A DNA stretch of 7,111 bases from Rickettsiales bacterium UBA1997 (GCA_002335845.1 DDCV01000068.1:1-7111), one strand, 5' to 3'; shown: positions 1 to 6,099, counted from the stretch's first letter. Notes: generated by a model from the sequence alone, not told the origin. Program-made: numbers and translations.

Positions 1-27
1 CTTGAAAATATTGATTTGTGGGGCTGT
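1..27 (+). repeat. LRR-coding DNA repeat, copy 1 of 2
   Basis: These 27 bases match 148-174 at 25 of 27 positions, differing at the 13th and 19th base. Both copies encode an LEN-I-x-L-x-GC unit. The 147-nt spacing equals 49 codons, about two LRR units, so a two-unit block probably duplicated. The array may continue beyond the left edge. Confidence 0.7.
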
Positions 28-333
28 AGAAATATTGTTGATCTAAACCTAGCTGGGATTAATCTTGGCAAGCTCAAAGACATTGATCTTGGATATTCAT
101 ATATAAACTCAGCTGATTTACAAGAGATTCTTAAGAAGGCTCCTAATCTTGAAAATATTAATTTGGGGGGCTGTGACGATATTGCAACTGAGGACAGAAA
201 AACATTCAATAAGAGTGAAATAGCTTCGCTAAAGGATAAGTTAGGCATAAAAGGTACCTCACCTCCTCTTACATCAACTGCAGTAACATCTGCCGCTACA
301 ATTTCTAGCGGCCCTGCTGCACGCTCTATTTAA
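1..333 (+). CDS. Leucine-rich-repeat protein, C-terminal fragment (5' end outside the window)
   Basis: The reading frame is open from base 1, so this is the last 110 codons of a longer gene; the TTG at 16 is an internal Leu and not a start. The visible part holds LRR units of the Cys-containing type (LxxLxLxxC): LENIDLWGC at residues 1-9 of the fragment, LKDIDLGYS in the middle and LENINLGGC about 49 residues after the first. A 25-30 residue tail rich in Ser, Thr, Ala and Pro follows. LRRs form curved protein-binding surfaces, and in host-associated bacteria such proteins are often effectors, but no secretion signal can be judged because the N terminus is missing. The first and last units are nearly identical in DNA, which suggests recent repeat expansion. 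The stop codon is 6 nt from the stop of the convergent oxidoreductase gene. The LRR call is firm; the partner and role are unknown. Confidence 0.75.
   Translation, partial: LENIDLWGCRNIVDLNLAGINLGKLKDIDLGYSYINSADLQEILKKAPNLENINLGGCDDIATEDRKTFNKSEIASLKDKLGIKGTSPPLTSTAVTSAATISSGPAARSI
148..174 (+). repeat. LRR-coding DNA repeat, copy 2 of 2
   Basis: Second copy of the near-identical 27-bp segment at 1-27, in the same reading frame. It encodes LENINLGGC, the last recognisable leucine-rich repeat before the low-complexity tail. Confidence 0.7.
292..312. repeat. Perfect 7-bp inverted repeat (hairpin) inside the LRR gene tail
   Basis: GCCGCTA at 292-298 and TAGCGGC at 306-312 are exact reverse complements around a 7-nt loop (CAATTTC). 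The stem is much more GC-rich than its surroundings. It lies about 20 nt before the LRR gene stop and just beyond the 3' end of the minus-strand oxidoreductase gene, where it could form in either transcript. No T-run follows on either strand, so it is not a canonical intrinsic terminator. It could help stop or stabilise the convergent transcripts, be a remnant of a small palindromic element, or be chance. Confidence 0.4.
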
Positions 334-339
334 GGAAAC

Positions 340-1323
340 TTAGCTATTAGGCGGCACTAAAACTAAAGATCCCATAGTTTTTCTTGATTCCAAATCACTA
401 TGAGCTTTGGCTATGTCTTTAAATTCATAGGTTGTGATTTGCGGCTTAACAATGCCTCTTTCTACAATTGAAAAAGCTTCATTGGCTGATAAGGCAAGTT
501 CAATTCTATTAGATTTATACATGGCCATAGTTGGCCTGGTTATGTAAAGCGAATTTGTAAATAAATGATTTAAATCTAATGGAGAAGTTGAGCCCGAAGC
601 TTCGCCATAACTTACGCACATTCCCATTGGCCACAGGCAATTCAATGATTTTTCTAAGGTATCTTTACCAACACCATCATAAACCAAGCCAACACCGCTA
701 TGATCGGTAATTTCAGCAATTCTTTGCACAAAATCCTCCTTACTGTAATTTATCACATGATCGCAGCCCAGGCTTTTAGCAAATGCAATTTTGTCTTCAC
801 TCCCCACCGTACCAAAAACCTCCAAACCAAGATGCTTGGCCCATTGACATAGCATGTGACCAACTCCGCCGGCTACAGCATGTATTAATATCTTCTTAGC
901 TCTTTTAGCAATGTAAACACGATGTAGCAAAGCGTGAGCCATCAATCCCTTGTGCAAAACAGCAGCAACCTGAATATCTGTTAATTTATTTTGCGCACCG
1001 ATAATAAGATTTTCTGGCAAAGCTCTTTTTTGACAATAAGCACCAATCCCGCCAGTGGCATAGGCAACTCTTTCGCCTTCTCTAAAGTTCTTAACCTTGC
1101 TGCCAACAGCCTCAATGTAGCCACAAGCCTCCATGCCTAAAGTTGCAGGCATATTTGATATTTTATACTGCCCTTTGCGAAAACAAATATCAAAAAAATT
1201 AATACCGATAGCAGCCTGCCTAATTAAAACTTCATTGGCTCTTATCTTCGGCGAATCTACTTTAACAATCTTGAGATCCTTAGCCTTGCCATATTTGGCA
1301 AGAGAAATTGCTTGCATTTCCAT
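340..1323 (-). CDS. qor: NADPH:quinone oxidoreductase, zinc-independent medium-chain dehydrogenase/reductase
   Basis: The 327-residue length fits the Qor family, which reduces quinones with NADPH in the cytosol. The N-terminal GroES-like domain carries NFFDICFRKGQY (residues 42-53), the family NxxDxxxRxGxY motif, and LGMEACGYIEAVG (62-74). The Rossmann domain has the nucleotide-binding loop AVAGGVG followed by CQWAKHLG (about 149-166), then DGVG (216-219), YGEASG (240-244 region), RPTM (263-266) and the C-terminal LESRKTMGSLVL (311-322). The Cys and His ligands of zinc-dependent alcohol dehydrogenases are not evident. The start at 1323 (MEMQAIS) competes with an ATG two codons later at 1317, which would give the more family-like start MQAISLAKYG; neither has a clear Shine-Dalgarno sequence. 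It is transcribed away from the exonuclease gene and converges on the LRR gene. The gene looks intact. Physiological substrate is not deducible. Confidence 0.9.
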   Translation of the reverse strand: MEMQAISLAKYGKAKDLKIVKVDSPKIRANEVLIRQAAIGINFFDICFRKGQYKISNMPATLGMEACGYIEAVGSKVKNFREGERVAYATGGIGAYCQKRALPENLIIGAQNKLTDIQVAAVLHKGLMAHALLHRVYIAKRAKKILIHAVAGGVGHMLCQWAKHLGLEVFGTVGSEDKIAFAKSLGCDHVINYSKEDFVQRIAEITDHSGVGLVYDGVGKDTLEKSLNCLWPMGMCVSYGEASGSTSPLDLNHLFTNSLYITRPTMAMYKSNRIELALSANEAFSIVERGIVKPQITTYEFKDIAKAHSDLESRKTMGSLVLVPPNS

Positions 1324-1380
1324 TTCGCAGACTATTTAAATTTTTAAAATCTTGGCTAAATTCATGTAATTAATAAGTAA

Positions 1381-2184
1381 ATGCAACATCAAAATCTTTT
1401 CGTATTTGATATTGAAACAATTCCCGATATCAATGCTGCAAAAAATCTTCTTAATCTGCCAGATGGCTCTAAACAGGAGCTAAGAGATGGCTTAGAAAAA
1501 TATCACCTCGATATCACCAATCAGAAAAACTCTTTTTTGCGACAGCCTTTTCATCAGATTGTGGCTATTGGTTTTTTGGAAGCCGAGATTGTAAGAGATT
1601 TTGACGGCAATGAATTTTATAAAATAGTCGAAATAAGATGTGGTGGCAATATTGACACGCTAGAAAATGAATTGGTTTTAGGATTCTTTAGTCACCTAAA
1701 AAAAATTCAGCCTAGATTTGTGAGCTTCAACGGTCGCGGCTTTGATATGCCAGTGTTAAAATATGCCGCCATGAAGCACGAAGTTGAGGCGGGTTGGTTT
1801 TATAAAATGGGAGATAAGTGGAATAATTACAATCAACGCTATTCCCTAGATTGGCATTGCGATTTAGCCGAAGCTTTTAGTGATTTTGGCGCTTCAGCAA
1901 GAGTTAAAATGAATGAATTATGCGCCGCCTTTGGCTTTCCTGGCAAAATTGATGTTGACGGCTCTCAAGTCATGCAAATGCATGATGCTGGCAAAATAAA
2001 AGAAATCAGAGATTATTGTGAAAGCGATGTCATTAACACCTATCTTCTTTACCTAATTTATCAACATCACAATGGATCACTATCCAAGGCCTCTTATCAT
2101 AAATGCAAAAAAGAGTTGAAAGATTTCTTACAAAGCAAATTAGAGTTGAAACCTCATTTCAAAGATTTTATTAATTTTGTATAA
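1381..2184 (+). CDS. PolB-like DEDDy 3'-5' exonuclease (PF10108-type)
   Basis: The 267-residue protein matches the stand-alone family of predicted 3'-5' exonucleases related to the proofreading domain of family B DNA polymerases. All three exonuclease motifs are visible. Exo I is FVFDIET with D10 and E12. Exo II is FVSFNGRGFDMPVL with N117 and D122. Exo III is DYCESD with Y212 and D216, the YxxxD form that defines the DEDDy class. The family signature KMNELCAAFGFPGKID with DGSQV (about 176-197) lies between Exo II and III. No polymerase domain follows, so this is a free two-metal-ion nuclease, presumably acting in DNA repair or turnover. The ATG at 1381 lies ten residues before the Exo I Asp, as expected. 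TGTAAT at 1365-1370 resembles a -10 box, but no good -35 accompanies it and there is no clear ribosome binding site. The gene ends 65 nt before the peptide gene, so co-transcription with it is uncertain. Confidence 0.88.
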   Translation: MQHQNLFVFDIETIPDINAAKNLLNLPDGSKQELRDGLEKYHLDITNQKNSFLRQPFHQIVAIGFLEAEIVRDFDGNEFYKIVEIRCGGNIDTLENELVLGFFSHLKKIQPRFVSFNGRGFDMPVLKYAAMKHEVEAGWFYKMGDKWNNYNQRYSLDWHCDLAEAFSDFGASARVKMNELCAAFGFPGKIDVDGSQVMQMHDAGKIKEIRDYCESDVINTYLLYLIYQHHNGSLSKASYHKCKKELKDFLQSKLELKPHFKDFINFV

Positions 2185-2249
2185 TATCAACTCCCATCTT
2201 TGAAATTTGTGCGCGGCTTAATATTTACTAATTAATTTACATAAAAATT

Positions 2250-2447
2250 ATGAAAAAAAGCTTTGTTAAATCTTTAGCTGCTGGCATCATTGGCCTAAGC
2301 TTAGCAACATCTTGCTCTATGATGTCGGGCAAAAATTCCCATAAATGTGGCGGGAAAAATAGCTGCTCAGCCAATGGTTGCAAATCAAAAAAATCTGATT
2401 CTTCTCATAAATGTGGCTCTAATGGTTGCAAATCAGCCAAAAAATAA
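2250..2447 (+). CDS. bufA: Cys-rich secreted peptide, probable bufferin-type RiPP precursor (BufA-like)
   Basis: This 65-residue peptide begins with a Sec-type leader: MKKSFVK, then the hydrophobic stretch SLAAGIIGLSLA (about 8-19). The hydrophilic, Lys/Ser/Gly/Asn-rich remainder has Cys at 22, 33, 39, 44, 55 and 60. The Cys region is an imperfect duplication: HKCG at 31-34 and 53-56, and NGCKS at 42-46 and 58-62. Copy 1 has five extra residues including Cys39. Small secreted Cys peptides directly upstream of DUF692 and DUF2063 genes are precursors whose Cys residues are oxidatively remodelled to bind copper; known ones use EGKCG repeats or the DUF2282 pattern. HKCG/NGCK is related but not identical, so the family call comes mainly from context. 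ATSC at 19-22 could be a weak lipobox, which would make Cys22 lipidated; otherwise cleavage near LATS is possible. The next gene's likely start lies inside this gene. TTGAAA at 2200-2205 could be a -35, but its -10 is poor. A plain Cys-rich lipoprotein is the alternative. Confidence 0.75.
   Translation: MKKSFVKSLAAGIIGLSLATSCSMMSGKNSHKCGGKNSCSANGCKSKKSDSSHKCGSNGCKSAKK
2337..2393 (+). repeat. Core-peptide repeat, copy 1 (HKCG...NGCKS)
   Basis: This segment encodes residues 30-48 of the peptide. It shares the 12-nt CATAAATGTGGC (2340-2351) and the 15-nt AATGGTTGCAAATCA (2373-2387) exactly with copy 2. Relative to copy 2 it has a 15-nt insertion encoding five residues and one additional Cys (Cys39). 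DNA-level identity indicates a fairly recent internal duplication. Confidence 0.8.
2403..2444 (+). repeat. Core-peptide repeat, copy 2 (HKCG-SNGCKS)
   Basis: This segment encodes residues 52-65, the C-terminal end of the peptide. CATAAATGTGGC recurs at 2406-2417 and AATGGTTGCAAATCA at 2421-2435. In the other frame the second block contains the ATG (2422) that best fits the start of the downstream MNIO gene. Confidence 0.8.
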
Positions 2448-3312
2448 AATATTTGACAAGCAAGTTCCAACTCAAAAAGTTGGGCTTGGCTTGCGTCAAA
2501 ATTTTATTAAAAAAATTATTCAAAACCCCAAAGAAATATCGCAAAAAATTGGCTGGCTTGAGGCACATAGCGAAAATCATTACGCCAATGGTGGCCCTGC
2601 GATTAAAGCCTTAGAAAAAATTAGACAAGATTTTCCCATATCCCTACATTCCGTTGGCAATTCACTAGGCTCTGCTAGTGGACTAGATTTAGATCATTTA
2701 CAAAAATTAAAGAATTTAATAAATATTATTGAGCCATTCTTGGTTTCAGATCATATTTCGTGGGGCCGAGTTGAAAATAACCACATGAATGATTTGCTAC
2801 CCATTCCATACAATAGCGAAGCCTTAAAAATAATTTGTAAAAATATTGAAATCATGCAAGATTTCTTGCAAAGAGAGATTTTGGTTGAAAACCCATCAGC
2901 CTATATTTCTTTTCAAAATGACGAGATGAAAGAAGATGAATTTATTAATCAAATAACCCAAAAAACTGGCTGCAAATTGCTGCTCGATATTAACAATATT
3001 TTTGTTAGCTCTCATAATAATCTAAGCTTTGATCCAGAACAATATTTGCAAAATATTGACCAAAGCTCCGTGGCAGAAATTCATTTAGCTGGGCATTTTA
3101 AAAGCAATATTTATAGCAAATCACTCAATAGAAATTTATTAATCGATACCCATAATGATGTGGTTTGTGACGAGGTTTGGAATTTATACAAAATAGCCAA
3201 TAGGAAATTTTTAAATATTCCAACCCTAATTGAGTGGGATCAGGATTTTCCTGAGTTTAATATTTTGCTAGATGAAGTTGAGAAAGCCAAGAATATTGCA
3301 AAAACATCATGA
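2422..3312 (+). CDS. bufB: DUF692/UPF0276 multinuclear non-heme iron oxidative enzyme (MNIO), BufB-like
   Basis: With the start at 2422 the protein has 296 residues, normal for the family. Family motifs run in order: VGLGLR (20-25), SENHYANGG (50-58), LHSVGNSLGS (75-84), VSDHISWG (108-115), NDLLPIPY (123-130), LVENPSAY (154-161), GCKLLLDINN (183-192), EIHLAGH (219-225), IDTH (241-244) and LIEWD (269-273). The conserved His, Asp, Asn and Glu residues at these sites include the expected iron ligands, so the enzyme looks intact. Characterised relatives (MbnB, TglH, BufB) use a di- or tri-iron centre and O2 to remodel Cys in ribosomal peptides; the neighbouring Cys-rich peptide is the natural substrate. 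The frame is open from an ATG at 2347, but that start would add 25 residues that are only out-of-frame reading of the peptide gene. No Shine-Dalgarno precedes 2422, so translation is probably coupled to the peptide gene, which it overlaps by 26 nt. Its stop overlaps the next start in ATGA. Confidence 0.92.
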   Translation: MVANQPKNKIFDKQVPTQKVGLGLRQNFIKKIIQNPKEISQKIGWLEAHSENHYANGGPAIKALEKIRQDFPISLHSVGNSLGSASGLDLDHLQKLKNLINIIEPFLVSDHISWGRVENNHMNDLLPIPYNSEALKIICKNIEIMQDFLQREILVENPSAYISFQNDEMKEDEFINQITQKTGCKLLLDINNIFVSSHNNLSFDPEQYLQNIDQSSVAEIHLAGHFKSNIYSKSLNRNLLIDTHNDVVCDEVWNLYKIANRKFLNIPTLIEWDQDFPEFNILLDEVEKAKNIAKTS

Positions 3313-4064
3313 AAATTAATCATCTACAAAAAATCTTTGCTAACCATATTTATAAAAAAACCAATCAAGATATTTTTACAATTTTTGCTCATAGCAAGGA
3401 TGAAATAAAATCTCGTCTTGAAATATATCGCAATAATGTTTTTGGCAATTATATAAATGTTGTGGAATCTATTTTTATAAAAACCAAACAACATCTCGGC
3501 GATGAATTATTTTATCAATTTACCAACTCCTATCTAAAAAAATATAAATCACTTAGCGGCAATCTTGATGAATATGGACAAAATTTTCCTAATTTCTTAA
3601 AAGCCAATAAAGCAAAACATAGAATTGATTATCTTTTTGATTTAGCGACTTTAGAGCTTTATTTGCATCAATGTTATTTTGCCAAAGATGCAAAAGAATT
3701 TGACATTCCTTCTTTCCAAAAACTAACAGAAGAACAATATTGTAGCGCCCTTTTTAATCTTCATGATTCTTGCTATCTTTTAGAATCAAAATTTAATTTG
3801 AATATGATCTGGCAAGAGCAAAAAATTAACAAATCAGAAATAAAGAATTCAAAAAAATATTATTTCTTAATACATCGCTGCTTGCAAAAAGAAGTTGTGG
3901 AGGATCTAAGTCATGAAGAATATCTTTTTTTACAAGAAATTATCAAAAAAACAAAGCTTTACGACATTTATAAAAAAATCATTAGCAAAAGTAAAAAAGA
4001 GTTTGATATTGGCCAATCTTTAAACAAGTTTATTGCAAGCGGCATAATTTCTAAGCATTTATAA
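3309..4064 (+). CDS. bufC: DUF2063 protein, MNIO partner (BufC-like)
   Basis: The start codon overlaps the MNIO stop codon (ATGA at 3309-3312), so the two are translationally coupled. The 251-residue protein has the DUF2063 N-terminal pattern: LQKIFANHIY (6-15), RLEIYRNNV (36-44), HLGDELFYQF (62-71), NLDEYGQNFPNFL (85-97) and DLATLELYLHQCYFA (111-125). The C-terminal half is Lys-rich and diverged, and ends with LSHEEYLFLQEI, which is compatible with the small second domain of the family. DUF2063 was once annotated as putative DNA-binding. In MNIO operons it acts as a partner that binds the enzyme and helps present the precursor peptide, which is the most likely role here. It is predicted cytosolic, with no signal peptide or membrane segment. 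Family assignment is good; the role is inferred from homologous operons. Confidence 0.85.
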   Translation: MKINHLQKIFANHIYKKTNQDIFTIFAHSKDEIKSRLEIYRNNVFGNYINVVESIFIKTKQHLGDELFYQFTNSYLKKYKSLSGNLDEYGQNFPNFLKANKAKHRIDYLFDLATLELYLHQCYFAKDAKEFDIPSFQKLTEEQYCSALFNLHDSCYLLESKFNLNMIWQEQKINKSEIKNSKKYYFLIHRCLQKEVVEDLSHEEYLFLQEIIKKTKLYDIYKKIISKSKKEFDIGQSLNKFIASGIISKHL

Positions 4065-4073
4065 ATCATAAAT

Positions 4074-4532
4074 ATGATTAAATTAATTCATAAAATTGAA
4101 CAAACTTATAATGTAACAACTCTAATTTTAGATAAATATGTTTCTCATATTTTGCTTTTTACCCTAAGATTAATGATAGCAAATATTTTCTGGAAAAGTG
4201 GCCTTACTAAGACAGGAAATATCGATTCAACAATATTGCTTTTTAAATATGAATACGCCGTTCCTTTAATAAATCCAATTTTTGCAGCATATAGCACCAC
4301 TTTTTTTGAAATAATCTGCTCTATAATGATAGCTTTTGGCATATTAACTCGCATATCAATATTGCCACTAATTGCCATAACATTGGTGATACAGTTTTTT
4401 GTGTTGCAACATGATCAGCATTTTCATTGGCTAATAATGATGATTACAGTTTTTACTTTTGGCGCTGGAAAAATTTGTTTAGGAAATATTCTTGAGATAA
4501 TCGCCAAAATATTGAAAACCAAAAATTTATAA
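4074..4532 (+). CDS. DoxX-family integral membrane protein (BufD-like)
   Basis: This 152-residue protein has four predicted membrane segments, at about 25-40, 70-90, 94-111 and 118-135. DoxX-family features include LLFTLRLMIANIFWKSGLTK (27-46, with R32 and the GLTK turn), the VPLINPIFAAYSTTFFEI segment (63-80, with E79) and FGILTRIS (88-95). It begins 9 nt after the DUF2063 stop and is therefore in the same operon. DoxX proteins are the usual fourth member of bufferin/hvf/gig operons. Their exact function there is not settled; a redox or respiratory-quinone role, or help with peptide maturation in the membrane, has been considered. The start ATG is preceded by CATAAAT and no Shine-Dalgarno sequence. 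The protein looks complete. Confidence 0.85.
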   Translation: MIKLIHKIEQTYNVTTLILDKYVSHILLFTLRLMIANIFWKSGLTKTGNIDSTILLFKYEYAVPLINPIFAAYSTTFFEIICSIMIAFGILTRISILPLIAITLVIQFFVLQHDQHFHWLIMMITVFTFGAGKICLGNILEIIAKILKTKNL

Positions 4533-4551
4533 CTAATTAACTTCATAAATT

Positions 4552-6051
4552 ATGAGATTTATCGCTTTTGCTCTTTTTTATTTATTCCCAAATATCGCTT
4601 TGGCACAAATTGATGATTCTTTTATGGTTAACATAAATAGCTTTCTTGAAGCTATCATATCGCCAATAACTTCCTTTCTGGCCTTTCTTTTTTTAGGAGA
4701 TTCTTACCAAATATTTAATCATGATCTGCAAATAACGATTTTTGGCCTGCCATTAATTGTTGCTTGGCTAATTGCTGCTGGAATATTTTTCACCATTAAA
4801 TTGAAATTTGTTAATCTAAGGCTTTTTAAGCATGGGATTGATGTTGTGCGTGGAAAATATAGCTCAGATGATGATAAGGATGGCAAAATTACACCTCTTC
4901 AAGCTCTTTTTACCGCAGTGTCAGCAACTGTTGGGCTTGGTAATATTGCTGGCGTAGCAATAGCTATTTCAATCGGAGGCCCTGGAGCTGTAATATGGAT
5001 GATGGTTGCAGCATTTTTTGGCATGTCGACCAAATTTGTGGAAGTGACTTTAGGTCAAAAATATCGACGCACTAAAAATGGTCACTTGCTAGCTGGCGCT
5101 TTTTATTACCTAGAAGAAGGCTTAAAAGATCATGGCAAAGAAAAATTGGGGAAAATTTTAGCAAAAATCGCTGCAATTTTTTGTATTTTTGGAGCAATTG
5201 GCGCCGGCATAATGTTTCAAGCTAATCAAAGCATTTCGATAGTTGCAGATAGTTTTAATTTGCAAAGCTCAAGTAAGGCTTTTTTATCAATCGCTTTAGC
5301 GGCAATAATAGCATTTGTTCTACTTGGGGGCATTGTTAGGATAGCTAATATTGCTAGCAAAATTGTACCTTTAATGGCAGCAACCTACATCATTATGTGT
5401 TTTGTGGTTCTTGTGGTTAATAGCGACAAAATATTTGATGCCATCAATATCATTTTTACCTCAGCATTTACTAGCAACGCCGCTTATGGCGGTGTAATTG
5501 GCGCTATTGTACAAGGCTTTAAAAGAGCAGCCTTTTCTAATGAGGCTGGCCTTGGTAGTGCTCCAATTGCTCATGCCGCCGCTAAAGTAAGCCACCCCAT
5601 GCGCGAAGGATCTGTTGCCATTTTAGAGCCATTTATTGATACAATTTTAATCTGCTTTTTATCAGGAATTGTTATTGTTGTAACAGGAGCATATATTGAT
5701 GCAACTGATGGAATTTTAATCTCTAAGGCAGCCTTTTCTTCTGTAACACCTTGGTTTTCTTACCTACTTTCTTTAGTTGTGTTTCTATTCGCTTTTTCAA
5801 CCATGCTAACCTACAGCTATTACGGCAAACAAGCTTGGACATATTTAACTGGCGGCAAACATATAAACACTTGTTACGCCATATTTGCTTTTTTCGTTTT
5901 TGTTGGCGGCGTATTAAAATTAGGAATAGTAATAGATCTGGCCGATATTTTATTCCTCACCATGTCAATTCCCAATATTATCGGTCTTTACATAATGAGC
6001 GGCACTATCAAGAATGAGTTAAATGATTATGTTAAAAAACTGAAAAGATAA
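4552..6051 (+). CDS. AGCS-family sodium:alanine/glycine symporter
   Basis: The 499-residue polytopic protein imports small amino acids (alanine, glycine) with sodium across the inner membrane. The AGCS signatures are clear: LQALFTAVSATVGLGNIAGV (116-135) followed by IGGPGAVIWM (141-150), then GMSTKFVEVTLGQKYRR (157-173), GFKRAAFSNEAGLGSAPIAH (322-341) and FAFSTMLTYSYYGKQAW (413-429). Roughly ten or more hydrophobic segments are visible, and length is typical. The first 19 residues (MRFIAFALFYLFPNIALAQ) look like a cleavable signal peptide with an ALA-Q site, an N-terminal extension seen in some family members. An acidic stretch DDDKDGKI at 106-113 replaces the usual loop before the first signature. 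It starts 19 nt after the DoxX gene with no terminator between, so it may share that transcript, although it has no known role in peptide maturation. Substrate preference between alanine and glycine cannot be told. Confidence 0.92.
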   Translation: MRFIAFALFYLFPNIALAQIDDSFMVNINSFLEAIISPITSFLAFLFLGDSYQIFNHDLQITIFGLPLIVAWLIAAGIFFTIKLKFVNLRLFKHGIDVVRGKYSSDDDKDGKITPLQALFTAVSATVGLGNIAGVAIAISIGGPGAVIWMMVAAFFGMSTKFVEVTLGQKYRRTKNGHLLAGAFYYLEEGLKDHGKEKLGKILAKIAAIFCIFGAIGAGIMFQANQSISIVADSFNLQSSSKAFLSIALAAIIAFVLLGGIVRIANIASKIVPLMAATYIIMCFVVLVVNSDKIFDAINIIFTSAFTSNAAYGGVIGAIVQGFKRAAFSNEAGLGSAPIAHAAAKVSHPMREGSVAILEPFIDTILICFLSGIVIVVTGAYIDATDGILISKAAFSSVTPWFSYLLSLVVFLFAFSTMLTYSYYGKQAWTYLTGGKHINTCYAIFAFFVFVGGVLKLGIVIDLADILFLTMSIPNIIGLYIMSGTIKNELNDYVKKLKR

Positions 6052-6070
6052 TAATATTATAAATAAATTA

Positions 6071-6099
6071 TTGAAGTTTTTTAATTTTTAGACTATGCT
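6071..6099 (+). promoter_or_regulatory. Candidate sigma-70 promoter for the ankyrin gene
   Basis: TTGAAG (6071-6076) and TATGCT (6094-6099) each match the consensus at four of six positions and are separated by exactly 17 bp. This predicts a transcript start near 6106 and a leader of about 40 nt before the ATG at 6147. A better -10 match, TATAAT at 6133-6138, lacks a -35 and would leave almost no leader. In DNA this AT-rich such matches arise by chance, so confidence is modest. Confidence 0.35.

Noticed and set aside
1133..1339. 68-residue plus-strand ORF opposite the oxidoreductase gene
   Set aside because: It is antisense to the well-supported N-terminal GroES-like domain of the oxidoreductase and shows no domain of its own.
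2347..2421. N-terminal extension of the MNIO protein from the upstream ATG at 2347
   Set aside because: The additional 25 residues are read from inside the peptide gene in another frame and have no counterpart before the family's VGLGLR motif; 2422 gives normal family length.
2250..2447. Metallothionein or bacteriocin identity for the small Cys-rich peptide
   Set aside because: A secretion leader and direct coupling to MNIO, DUF2063 and DoxX genes fit a bufferin-type precursor better. No export ABC transporter or immunity gene is present.
4145..4378. 77-residue minus-strand ORF opposite the DoxX gene
   Set aside because: It mirrors the membrane-protein codons on the other strand, and the plus-strand frame has clear DoxX features.
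4867..4902. EF-hand-like calcium loop (DxDxDGxI, residues 106-113) in the AGCS transporter
   Set aside because: The position-12 Glu is Gln and there are no flanking EF-hand helices. Acidic residues are common in this cytoplasmic loop of the family.
5751..6017. 88-residue ORF in another frame of the symporter gene
   Set aside because: It overlaps conserved C-terminal transporter sequence and has an atypical His/Arg/Phe-rich composition.
6050..6082. Intrinsic terminator after the symporter gene (AATAAT/ATTATT stem followed by a T-run at 6077-6082)
   Set aside because: The stem is six A-T pairs with an 11-nt loop and four bases before the T-run. It is too weak to support in DNA this AT-rich.
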